The notes below the pieces were generated by a model that was not told the origin of the DNA, made no database searches, and saw nothing but the letters and a program-made list of their open reading frames with translations. A stretch of 64,000 nt of DNA, from the NCBI RefSeq assembly GCF_052113205.1, contig NZ_JBFRCU010000026.1:15007-79006 (forward strand), in the 5' to 3' direction. Made by a program: the position numbers and the translations under genes. Shown here piece after piece: positions 9,813 to 17,251 of the stretch. Source of the DNA: Inquilinus sp052113205 (lineage in GTDB: Bacteria > Pseudomonadota > Alphaproteobacteria > DSM-16000 > Inquilinaceae). The stretch's first letter is position 1. The number at the start of each line of letters is the position of its first letter.

Positions 9813-10648
9813 CGGTCGCGACCGGGGCCGTGCCCGGTACGGCCAGCTTGCCAATGTACGATCTGCCGGAAATCCGCTGGGCCACCGATGCGCTGTGGGC
9901 GGCGGTTGCCGCGCGCCTGGCGGTTGCGGGCATCGCGGCACCACCGGCCCTGAGCCGCGGCCCGGCGGTGCACCAGCTGTGGGCCGATCCGGCGCTGCTG
10001 TTGAGCCAGACCTGCGGCAACCCCTATGTCCGGACCTACCGCGACCGGTTGCGGCTGGTGGCGACGCCTCGTTATACCGCGCCGGGCTGCGACGGCCCGC
10101 GCTATCGCAGCGTGCTGATAGTGCGTGCGGACGCGCGGGGCGAGGATCTGGCGGATTTCCGCGGCGCCGTCTGCGCCGTCAATGGTTGGGACAGCCTGTC
10201 CGGCTGGGTCGCGTTGGCCGCGGCGCTGCCGGACCCGCAGTTCTTCCGCGCCGCTTCGGTCACCGGCGCCCATGCCGACAGCGTGGCGGCGGTGGCGGCG
10301 GGGGAGGCTGACATCGCCGCGATCGACTGCGTCACCTATGCGCTGCTGCAGCGCCACCGCCCTGCCGCCACCGCCGCGCTGCGCGTGATCGGCCGGACCG
10401 CGCTCGCGCCCAGCCTGCCCCTGGTGACGCGCCGGGACGTGGATGACGGCACGGTCGAGGCGCTGCGGTCGGCCCTGCGCGATGCTTTGGCCGATCCGGC
10501 GCTGGCCGAGGCCCGCGCCGCGCTGCTGATCGAGGGCATCGAGATCCTGGGCGAGGCCGATTACGACGCGATCCCGCCCCAGCCGGTCAGCACTCCTCCT
10601 CAGCTTTCCGCTCCATCTCGCCGCTCCGCCACAGCTCCAGCGCCCTGA
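9809..10648 (+). CDS. PhnD-like substrate-binding-fold protein without signal peptide
   Basis: A 279-residue protein of the PhnD phosphate/phosphonate ABC-binding fold: TASLPMYDLPEIRWATDALW at the start, LLLSQTCGNPY, FRGAVCAVNGWDSLSGW and GEADIAAIDCVTYALL, with the usual hinge motifs. No signal peptide or lipobox is visible and no ABC permease or ATPase is near, so it is probably cytoplasmic rather than part of an importer. The GTG start at 9809 overlaps the desaturase stop by 4 bp. The last 20 or so codons run across the 3' end of the convergent gene at 10587. Confidence 0.8.
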   Translation: MTVATGAVPGTASLPMYDLPEIRWATDALWAAVAARLAVAGIAAPPALSRGPAVHQLWADPALLLSQTCGNPYVRTYRDRLRLVATPRYTAPGCDGPRYRSVLIVRADARGEDLADFRGAVCAVNGWDSLSGWVALAAALPDPQFFRAASVTGAHADSVAAVAAGEADIAAIDCVTYALLQRHRPAATAALRVIGRTALAPSLPLVTRRDVDDGTVEALRSALRDALADPALAEARAALLIEGIEILGEADYDAIPPQPVSTPPQLSAPSRRSATAPAP

Positions 10649-10973
10649 CGGTCTCGGCCACCCGGGCCCTGGCCACCTTGGCCAGCTCCTGGGGCCGGCC
10701 CGGCCGGCTGCCGCCCTTGTCGCCGAGCGACTCGGCGAGGTCGATCAGGGTGCGGGCACCGCAGATCGCGGCGCAGGAACGCAGGGCATAGGCCTCCAGC
10801 GCCAGGGCCTCGCGGTCGCCCGCTCCGGCCGCGGCCGTGATCGCGTCGGCGCGTTCGCGCAGCTCCTCGAGCAGGTCGTCGACCATCGCCCGGCGGGCGG
10901 CGTCATCGAACCCGGACAGGTTGCGCTCCAGCGCCGCCGGGTCGAACTGATATCGCGGACCGTTGCCGGCCAT
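10587..10973 (-). CDS. Degenerate Hpt-like protein (phospho-His replaced by Tyr)
   Basis: A 128-residue, mostly helical protein. Residues 30-83 align by eye with histidine-phosphotransfer domains: LLEELRERADAI, then GDREALALEAYALRSCAAIC and GARTLIDLAESLGD. The expected AHxLKGxxxxxGA motif is present as EAYALRSCAAICGA, so the phosphorylatable His is Tyr62 and Lys is Arg. It cannot relay phosphate by the standard chemistry. ATG 10973 is preceded by GGAGG at good distance; a longer reading from 11069 is less likely. It is divergent from the TetR gene and overlaps the convergent PhnD-like gene by 62 bp. The Hpt call is pattern recognition only. Confidence 0.65.
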   Translation of the reverse strand: MAGNGPRYQFDPAALERNLSGFDDAARRAMVDDLLEELRERADAITAAAGAGDREALALEAYALRSCAAICGARTLIDLAESLGDKGGSRPGRPQELAKVARARVAETVRALELWRSGEMERKAEEEC

Positions 10974-11078
10974 CCATAACCTCCACCACCCCTCTCTCAT
11001 ATCGCTTCGCATAGCCGTGAGTTCCAGGCGCAAGGCGGCGCGACTTGCATTCCGGAACGGGCGGTCCATATTTCAGCG

Positions 11079-11651
11079 ATGGTTTCCCATCCCGGCCGTC
11101 CCCGCGAATTCGACAAGGACACCGCGCTCGACGCGGCAATGGCCCTGTTCTGGCGCCATGGCTACGAGGCGACGTCGCTGGACGATCTGACGCGGGCGAT
11201 GGATCTCAGCCGCAGCAGCTTCTACGGCAGCTTCGGCTCCAAGCACGAGGTCCTGCTGGCGGCAATCCAACGCTACAACGACTCGCGCTTCGCGCAGCTG
11301 GAGCAGCGAGTGGCGGCCGAGCCGGACCCCGGCCGCGCCTTGCGCGTCGCGGTCGCCGGGATCTCCGGTGCCCGGGGCACTCGCGATGGCTGCTTCCTGA
11401 TCAACAGCACGGTCGAGCTGGCGCCGCACGACCCGGAGGTCGAGGCGTTGAGCCGCCGCCATCTGGAGCGTCTGGAGGCGTTCCTGGCCGGGCTGCTGGC
11501 GCACCAGGCGGGCGGCGAGGCCGAGGCGATGGCCGCCCGGGCCCGAAGCCTGCTGGCGATCGCGGTCGGCGCCTGCGTGATGCACAAGGCTGGCACCGCG
11601 CCCGCCGCGATCGATGATCTGCTGGCCGCCGCCGAGCCGCTGATGCGGTGA
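11079..11651 (+). CDS. nemR: TetR-family repressor, NemR-like
   Basis: A 190-residue TetR regulator. The DNA-binding domain spans residues 8-54 (GRPREFDKD, then ALFWRHGYEATSLDDLTRAM and LSRSSFYGSFGSKHEVL). The C-terminal domain carries GTRDGCFLINSTVELAPHD, like NemR/AcrR-type sensors, with a Cys that could react with electrophiles. It lies directly upstream of an Old Yellow Enzyme gene, with a NemR-type box between them, so a nemR function (sensing N-ethylmaleimide, quinones, methylglyoxal or bleach) is well supported by context, though not proven. Confidence 0.85.
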   Translation: MVSHPGRPREFDKDTALDAAMALFWRHGYEATSLDDLTRAMDLSRSSFYGSFGSKHEVLLAAIQRYNDSRFAQLEQRVAAEPDPGRALRVAVAGISGARGTRDGCFLINSTVELAPHDPEVEALSRRHLERLEAFLAGLLAHQAGGEAEAMAARARSLLAIAVGACVMHKAGTAPAAIDDLLAAAEPLMR

Positions 11652-11691
11652 AGCCGTCCTAATCCGCCCTTAATCTTCTTTGCTCAATTAT

Positions 11692-11705
11692 GGACCGATT
11701 GGTCC
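11692..11705. promoter_or_regulatory. NemR-type operator
   Basis: GGACC-GATT-GGTCC is a perfect inverted repeat 29 bp before the start of the alkene reductase. From memory, the E. coli NemR box is TAGACC-N4-GGTCTA; here T-GGACC-N4-GGTCC-C keeps the GACC/GGTC core and the N4 spacing. Confidence 0.65.
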
Positions 11706-11733
11706 CAAATCGAGCGCTAAACCGGAGAGACCG

Positions 11734-12834
11734 ATGACTGCACCGAAGCTGTTCACGCCGACCCGGATCGGCGACCTGGAGCTGCCGAACCGGATCGTGA
11801 TGGCGCCACTGACGCGCAACCGGGCCCGGCCCGACGGCGACGTGCCGCATGCGCTGAACGCCGAATACTATGCCCAGCGCGCCACGGCCGGCCTGCTGAT
11901 CTCGGAGGGCACGCAGATCTCGCCGGAGGGCAAGGGCTATGCCTTGACCCCGGGCATCCATAGCCCGGAACAGGTGGCCGGCTGGCGGCTGGTGACCGAC
12001 GCCGTGCACAAGGCCGGCGGCCGGATCGCGGCCCAGCTCTGGCATGTCGGCCGGATCTCGCACACCGTGCTGCAGCCGGGCCGCGCGTCCCCGGTCGGCC
12101 CGTCCGCGATCACCGCCGAGAACAGCCGGGTCTATGACGGCGAGGGCTTCATCCCGGTCTCGGCGCCCCGGGCGCTGGAGACGGCGGAGCTGCCGCGCAT
12201 CGTCCGCGACTACGCCCAGGCCGCGCGCAACGCCCGCGAGGCCGGCTTCGACGCAATCGAGATCCACGCCGCCAACGGCTACCTGCTGCACCAGTTCCTG
12301 GCCGATCGCACCAACCAGCGGACCGACGCCTATGGCGGCCCGATCGCCAACCGGGCGCGGCTGCTGCTGGAGGTGGCGGAGGCGGTGGCCGGGGTCTGGA
12401 CGCCCGGCCGGGTCGGCGTCCGGCTGTCGCCCTTCTCCAGTTTCGGCGACATCGCCGACAGCGACCCGATGGCGACCTTCGGCCATGCCATCGAGGGGCT
12501 GAGCGGGCTTGGCATCGGCTTCCTGCACCTGGTCGAAGGCCAGACCGGCGGCACCCGCGACCTGCCGCCTGGAGCCGACCTCCAGGCGCTGCGCCGGCTG
12601 TTCAAGGGCAGCTACATCGCGAATAACGGCTATGACCGCGGCCTGGCGATCGACGCGGTGGAGAGCGGTCGCGCCGACCTCGTCGCCTTCGGCAAGCTGT
12701 TCATCGCCAATCCGGACCTGGTCGAGCGGCTGCGCCGGAACGCGCCGCTGAACCCGCCGGATCAGACCAGCTTCTACGGCGGTGACGCCCGCGGCTACAT
12801 CGACTACCCGGCGCTGGAAACAGTGGCGGCCTGA
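11734..12834 (+). CDS. nemA: Old Yellow Enzyme-family alkene reductase (NemA-like)
   Basis: A 366-residue FMN-dependent flavoprotein that reduces activated C=C bonds and nitro groups with NADPH. Visible motifs: TPTRIGDLELPNRIVMAPLT at the N-terminus, the His/Asn substrate pair in IEIHAANGYLLHQFL, RTDAYGGPI for the proton-donor Tyr, and GKLFIANPDL near the C-terminus. ATG 11734 has GGAGAGA upstream. It is next to a nemR-like repressor with an intervening operator, so it is probably induced by electrophilic stress. It ends 1 bp before the convergent small membrane protein gene. Confidence 0.95.
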   Translation: MTAPKLFTPTRIGDLELPNRIVMAPLTRNRARPDGDVPHALNAEYYAQRATAGLLISEGTQISPEGKGYALTPGIHSPEQVAGWRLVTDAVHKAGGRIAAQLWHVGRISHTVLQPGRASPVGPSAITAENSRVYDGEGFIPVSAPRALETAELPRIVRDYAQAARNAREAGFDAIEIHAANGYLLHQFLADRTNQRTDAYGGPIANRARLLLEVAEAVAGVWTPGRVGVRLSPFSSFGDIADSDPMATFGHAIEGLSGLGIGFLHLVEGQTGGTRDLPPGADLQALRRLFKGSYIANNGYDRGLAIDAVESGRADLVAFGKLFIANPDLVERLRRNAPLNPPDQTSFYGGDARGYIDYPALETVAA

Positions 12835-12835
12835 C

Positions 12836-12997
12836 CTAGCCCGCCTTCGGCGCCGTCACCGCGGCGGCGTCGCGGGCGGTGTCGACGCCGAGGGTGAAGC
12901 CGGCATAGAAGCCGATGCCGAGGCCGAAGATCAGGGCCCAGACGGCGAACCAGCGCATCCCGCGCAGGCGCTGCTGCAGCTTCTCGGTCTCGCTCAT
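12836..12997 (-). CDS. Small single-pass membrane protein
   Basis: A 53-residue protein: a charged N-terminus (SETEKLQQRLRG), one hydrophobic helix (WFAVWALIFGLGIGFYAGF) and a short Ala-rich tail. The start ATG 12997 has GAGG 6 bp upstream; ATG 13003 is also possible. It follows the MsbA-like exporter gene at 8 bp, so it is co-transcribed and may be an accessory subunit. No family recognised. Confidence 0.65.
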   Translation of the reverse strand: MSETEKLQQRLRGMRWFAVWALIFGLGIGFYAGFTLGVDTARDAAAVTAPKAG

Positions 12998-13005
12998 CGG
13001 CATCC

Positions 13006-14907
13006 TCAGGCTGGGTCGGCCATTGCGGCCAGATCTTCGTCGTCGGCGGTCTGCAACGCCCAGAGCCGGGCGTACAGGCCGCCGCTGGCGATCAGCTCCG
13101 CATGGCTGCCGACCTCGGCCACGCGGCCATGGTCCAGTACATAGATCAGGTCGGCGTTGCGCACCGTCGACAGCCGGTGCGCGATCATCAGCGTGGTGCG
13201 GCCGGCCATCAGCTGGGTCAGCGCCGCCTGCACCTGCCGCTCGCTCTCGGTGTCCAGCGCCGAGGTCGCCTCGTCCAGCAGCAGGATCGGGGCGTTCTTC
13301 AGCATCGCCCGGGCGATCGACAGGCGCTGGCGCTGCCCGCCCGACAGCTTCACCCCCTGCTCCCCGACCGTGGTGTTGTAGCCCTTGGGCAGGCGCTGGA
13401 TGAACTCGTGCGCCGCCGCCGCCTTGGCCGCGGCCTCGACCTCCTCCTGCGTCGCCGACGGGCGGGAATAGGCGATGTTGGCGCGCACCGTGTCGTCGAA
13501 CAGGGTCACTTCCTGGCTGACCAGCGCCATGTGGTCGCGCAGCGAATGCAGGGTCAGGCCGCGGACGTCGTGGCCGTCGATCGCGACCGTGCCCTGGGTC
13601 GCGTCGTAGAAGCGCGGGATCAGGTTCAGGATGGTCGACTTGCCGGCGCCGGACGGCCCGACCAGCGCCGCCGTCTTCCCAGCCGGCACCTCCAGCGTGA
13701 CCCCGCGCAGCGCCGGGATCTTCGCGCCGTAGGAGAAATGCACGTCGGTCAGGGTGATGCGGCCCTGGCACTGCGCCAGCGTCATCGCGTCCGGCGCGTC
13801 GCGGATCGTCGGCACGGCATCGATCGTCTCGAACACCCGCTCGGCCGCGGCGAAGCCGGAGGACAGGGTGTTGTGCAGGTTGGCCAGCCGCCGCAGCGGG
13901 TCGTAGACCATCAGCAGCGCGGCGATGAAGGCGAAGAACGAGCCGGTGGTGCGCGAGCCGGAGACCACCTCGTTGCCGCCGTACAGGATGACGATGACGA
14001 TGGCAACGCCCGACAGGATCTCCAGGATCGGGCTGGTGGCCGAGCTGATCCGCATCGCCTTCTGCCGCAGCCGCGAGACCTCGTTGATGATCTTGGCGGC
14101 GCGGCCGGTCTCGCGCTCCTCGGCGTTGTAGGCCTTGACGTGGCGGATGCCCTGGAAGACCTGGCCGAGATGGTTGTTCAGCGAGCCGTACTGGGTGAAG
14201 GTCTTGCCGGTGATCTTGCGGATGCGCTTGCCGATCTGCAGCACCGGGATCACGGTCAGCGGGAAGATGATGAAGGTGACCGCCGCCAGCTCCAGGTCGG
14301 TGTAGAACATCACCCCGACCAGGGCGATCAGCGACAGCAGGTCGCGGCCGATGCCGGTGATGCCGGTCGCCACCGCGCCGTACATCGACTGCACGTCGTT
14401 CGTGAAGTGGCTGACCATCCGGCCCGAGGTGGTCTCGTGGAAGGTGGCGAGGTCGGCCCGGACCCGGTTGCGGAACATCCGCACCTGCAGCTCGGCGATG
14501 ATCAGGCGGCCGACATTGTTCAGGATCACGCCCTGGGCATAGCCGGCGACGCCCTTGACCACGAAGATCGCCAGCACCGCGATCGCCAGCGGCCACAGCC
14601 AGGTGGCGTCGCGGTCGGTGAAGATCTTCTCGATCACCGGCTTCATCACATAGGCCGAGGCACCGGTCGAGACCGCGGTCAGCGCCATGCAGAACAGCGC
14701 CATCGCCACCTTCGGCCAATGCGGCCGGATGTAGTTGCGCAGCAGCCGCTGGGCGATCTCGCGGTCGCTCACGTGCCGCGGCTGCGGCTTCCTGTCCTTG
14801 CGCTTGGCCAAGGTGATCCGGGACCTGCTGATGTCGGGCGCGCCGTTAAACCACGGCCCCGGCTTCGCTTCAACCTTGCGGCCCGTTCCGCTCACCGGCA
14901 CCATCAT
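13006..14907 (-). CDS. MsbA-like ABC exporter (lipid A/lipid flippase type)
   Basis: A half-transporter of about 633 residues with six N-terminal transmembrane helices followed by an ATPase. The nucleotide-binding domain has Walker A GPSGAGKST, Q-loop in ALVSQEVTLF, signature LSGGQRQRLSIARA, Walker B ILLLDEATSALD and H-loop IAHRLST; all catalytic residues are intact. Homodimeric exporters of this type flip lipid A, glucans or drugs. The transmembrane region resembles MsbA by feel, but lipid A genes are not adjacent. The start is uncertain: ATG 14907 is used, and a TTG at 14811 would remove a poorly conserved leader. It is divergent from fadD. Confidence 0.9.
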   Translation of the reverse strand: MMVPVSGTGRKVEAKPGPWFNGAPDISRSRITLAKRKDRKPQPRHVSDREIAQRLLRNYIRPHWPKVAMALFCMALTAVSTGASAYVMKPVIEKIFTDRDATWLWPLAIAVLAIFVVKGVAGYAQGVILNNVGRLIIAELQVRMFRNRVRADLATFHETTSGRMVSHFTNDVQSMYGAVATGITGIGRDLLSLIALVGVMFYTDLELAAVTFIIFPLTVIPVLQIGKRIRKITGKTFTQYGSLNNHLGQVFQGIRHVKAYNAEERETGRAAKIINEVSRLRQKAMRISSATSPILEILSGVAIVIVILYGGNEVVSGSRTTGSFFAFIAALLMVYDPLRRLANLHNTLSSGFAAAERVFETIDAVPTIRDAPDAMTLAQCQGRITLTDVHFSYGAKIPALRGVTLEVPAGKTAALVGPSGAGKSTILNLIPRFYDATQGTVAIDGHDVRGLTLHSLRDHMALVSQEVTLFDDTVRANIAYSRPSATQEEVEAAAKAAAAHEFIQRLPKGYNTTVGEQGVKLSGGQRQRLSIARAMLKNAPILLLDEATSALDTESERQVQAALTQLMAGRTTLMIAHRLSTVRNADLIYVLDHGRVAEVGSHAELIASGGLYARLWALQTADDEDLAAMADPA

Positions 14908-14956
14908 GCGATAAGGCCGCAATGCGGCCCGAGAAAGAGATCGTGGGGAGACCGTG

Positions 14957-16684
14957 ATGACGGAGGCGCTTGCCTCGGACCGCCCGAATTCCTGGGCCAG
15001 GCTGTACCCGCCGAAGATCGACTGGAGCCGGCCAATCGAGCCGCGGCCTCTCTACACCATCCTCGACGACGCGGTGGCGAAGTTTGCCGACCGCCCCTGC
15101 TCCACCTTCATGGACAAGACCGTCAGCTACGGCCAGATCGGCGACCTGGTGGNCCGCGCCGCCAAGGGGTTCCAGGCCGCAGGGGTCGGCAAGGGCGACC
15201 GGGTCGGGCTGTTCCTGCCGAACTGCCCTTATTACGTGATCTGCTATTTCGCGCTGCTGAAATGCGGCGCGGTGGTGGTCAACTTCAACCCGCTCTATGT
15301 CGAGCGCGAGCTGATCACCAAGATCGACGACAGCGGCACCGAGCTGATGGTGACGCTGGATTTGGCGCAGCTGCACGGCAAGCTGCTGCCGCTGGTCGGC
15401 CGCACCGCGCTGAAGCGGATCCTGGTCTGCCCGATGGCGGGCGTCCTGCCCTTCCCGAAGAACCTGCTGTTCCCGATCGTCAAGCGACGCGAGGTGGCGA
15501 AGGTGCCGAAGGACGGCCGGCACCTGCGCTGGGCCGATCTGGTGCGCAACGACGGCCGGTTCGCCCCGGTCGCGATCGCGCCGGAGGAGGACCTGGCGGT
15601 GCTGCAATACACCGGCGGCACCACCGGCACGCCCAAGGGGGCGATGCTGACCCATGCCAATCTCTATGCCAACACGGTGCAGGCGGGCTGCTGGTTCGAG
15701 GGCATGGTGCCGGGCCGGGAGCGGATGCTGGCCGTGCTGCCCTTCTTCCACGTCTTCGCCATGACCGTGGCGATGAACCTGGCGATCTGGGGTGGGGCGG
15801 AGATCATCATGCTGCCGCGCTTCGAGCTCGAGACCGTCATGAAGACGATCCATGAGAAGAGGCCGACGCTGTTCCCGGCGGTGCCGACGATCTACACCGC
15901 GATCGCCAACTTCCCCGAGCGCGCCAAATACGACCTGTCCTCGGTGAAGCGCTGCATCTCGGGCGGGGCGCCGCTGCCGGTCGAGGTCAAGCACGCCTTC
16001 GAGGCGGCGACCGGCTGCAAGCTGGTCGAAGGCTACGGCCTGACCGAGGCCTCGCCGATCGCCACCTGCAACCCGCTGTTCGGCGTCAATAAGACCGGCT
16101 CGATCGGCATCCCGTTGCCGCAGACGATCATCGAGCTCGTGTCGCTGGACGACCGCGTCACGCTGGTGCCGACCGGCGAACGTGGCGAGGTCTGCATCCG
16201 CGGGCCGCAGGTGATGAAGGGCTATTGGCATCGGCCGGAGGACACGGCCGAGGTGCTGCGCAACGGCCGCCTGCACACCGGCGATGTCGGCATCATGGAC
16301 GAGGACGGCTACACCTTCATCGTCGACCGGATCAAGGACATGATCCTGTGCTCCGGCTTCAACGTCTATCCGCGCAATGTCGAGGAGGCGATCTACCTGC
16401 ACCCGGCGATCGAGGAATGCATCGTCGCCGGCCTGCCGGACCCCTATCGCGGCCAGACGGTGAAAGCCTACATCAAGCTGCGCGTGGGGCAGAGCCTGAC
16501 CGCCGACGGTCTGGTCGAGTTCCTGAAGGACAAGCTGTCGCCGATCGAGATGCCGAAGCTGATCGAGTTCCGCGACAAGCCGCTGCCCAAGACCCTGATC
16601 GGCAAGCTGTCGCGCAAGACCGTGCTGGAGGAGGAGGCGGCCAAGGCAGCCGCGGCCAAGCCGGAGGCGCGCACCGGCACCTGA
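14957..16684 (+). CDS. fadD: Long-chain fatty acid-CoA ligase
   Basis: A 575-residue adenylate-forming enzyme that activates fatty acids to acyl-CoA at the inner membrane. Key motifs: P-loop-like YTGGTTGTPKGAMLTH near residue 215, YGLTEASP, the hinge GDVGIMDEDGYTFIVDRIKD with the FACS signature, and the catalytic Lys in KTLIGKLSRK near the C-terminus. One ambiguous base (15153) makes one residue unknown but does not break the frame. ATG 14957 is used; a GTG lies one codon upstream. It opens a fatty-acid catabolic block that continues to about 23.4 kb. Confidence 0.95.
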   Translation: MTEALASDRPNSWARLYPPKIDWSRPIEPRPLYTILDDAVAKFADRPCSTFMDKTVSYGQIGDLVXRAAKGFQAAGVGKGDRVGLFLPNCPYYVICYFALLKCGAVVVNFNPLYVERELITKIDDSGTELMVTLDLAQLHGKLLPLVGRTALKRILVCPMAGVLPFPKNLLFPIVKRREVAKVPKDGRHLRWADLVRNDGRFAPVAIAPEEDLAVLQYTGGTTGTPKGAMLTHANLYANTVQAGCWFEGMVPGRERMLAVLPFFHVFAMTVAMNLAIWGGAEIIMLPRFELETVMKTIHEKRPTLFPAVPTIYTAIANFPERAKYDLSSVKRCISGGAPLPVEVKHAFEAATGCKLVEGYGLTEASPIATCNPLFGVNKTGSIGIPLPQTIIELVSLDDRVTLVPTGERGEVCIRGPQVMKGYWHRPEDTAEVLRNGRLHTGDVGIMDEDGYTFIVDRIKDMILCSGFNVYPRNVEEAIYLHPAIEECIVAGLPDPYRGQTVKAYIKLRVGQSLTADGLVEFLKDKLSPIEMPKLIEFRDKPLPKTLIGKLSRKTVLEEEAAKAAAAKPEARTGT

Positions 16685-16725
16685 GCGCCTGCGATCTTGA
16701 CCCGTATTTCCGGCCACGTTAGTTT

Positions 16726-16741
16726 CCGTTTACGTAAACGG
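16726..16741. promoter_or_regulatory. Perfect 16-bp palindrome, probable operator of the MerR regulator
   Basis: CCGTTTACGTAAACGG is fully self-complementary and lies 28 bp before the start of the MerR-type gene. Its TTTACGTAAA core resembles, as I recall, sites of LiuR/PsrA-class regulators of fatty-acid and branched-chain amino acid catabolism. It may control the MerR gene and the downstream thiolase operon. Confidence 0.7.
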
Positions 16742-16769
16742 CATGCAGCAACGCGGTCGGAGGCACGCC

Positions 16770-17195
16770 ATGGAGGCGGAGACCAGGGAGAAGGCGGAGG
16801 TCGAGCAGCGCAGCTATTCGATCGGCGATCTCGCCGCGGCGTTCGACATCACCCCGCGCAGCATCCGGTTCTATGAGGACGAAGGCCTGCTGTCGCCCGA
16901 ACGGGCAGGCCTGACCCGCATCTACAGCCATCGCGACCGGGCCCGCCTGGCGCTGATCTGCCGTGGCAAGCGCCTCGGCTTCTCCCTGGCCGAGATCAGG
17001 GAGTTCCTCGACCTCTATGACCGTGAGCACGGCCAGGTCGGGCAGATGTCCTTCTTCCTCGGCCGCGCCCGGGCCCGACGCGCCGCCCTCGAGACGCAGC
17101 TGGTCGACGTGCAGCAGACCATCGAGGACCTGAAGGGCATCGAGGACGAGATCGTCACCTTCCTGAAGCGGGAAGGCGCGCTGCCGGAAGGCTGA
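16770..17195 (+). CDS. MerR-family regulator, probable control of fatty-acid/branched-chain catabolism
   Basis: A 141-residue MerR protein. The winged helix (YSIGDLAAAFDITPRSIRFY, EDEGLLSPER, RIYSHRDRARL) is followed by a dimerisation coiled coil (RARRAALETQLVDVQQTIED). There are no metal-binding Cys at the C-terminus, so it is not a metal sensor; it resembles the LiuR-like group. ATG 16770 has GGAGG 8 bp upstream. It precedes a thiolase gene by 56 bp and carries its own palindromic operator at 16726. Confidence 0.88.
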   Translation: MEAETREKAEVEQRSYSIGDLAAAFDITPRSIRFYEDEGLLSPERAGLTRIYSHRDRARLALICRGKRLGFSLAEIREFLDLYDREHGQVGQMSFFLGRARARRAALETQLVDVQQTIEDLKGIEDEIVTFLKREGALPEG

Positions 17196-17251
17196 GCCGC
17201 CTGCCCAATCCGCGGGCGCGGCCCGCGACAAGAAACTCTGAGGATCCTGAC

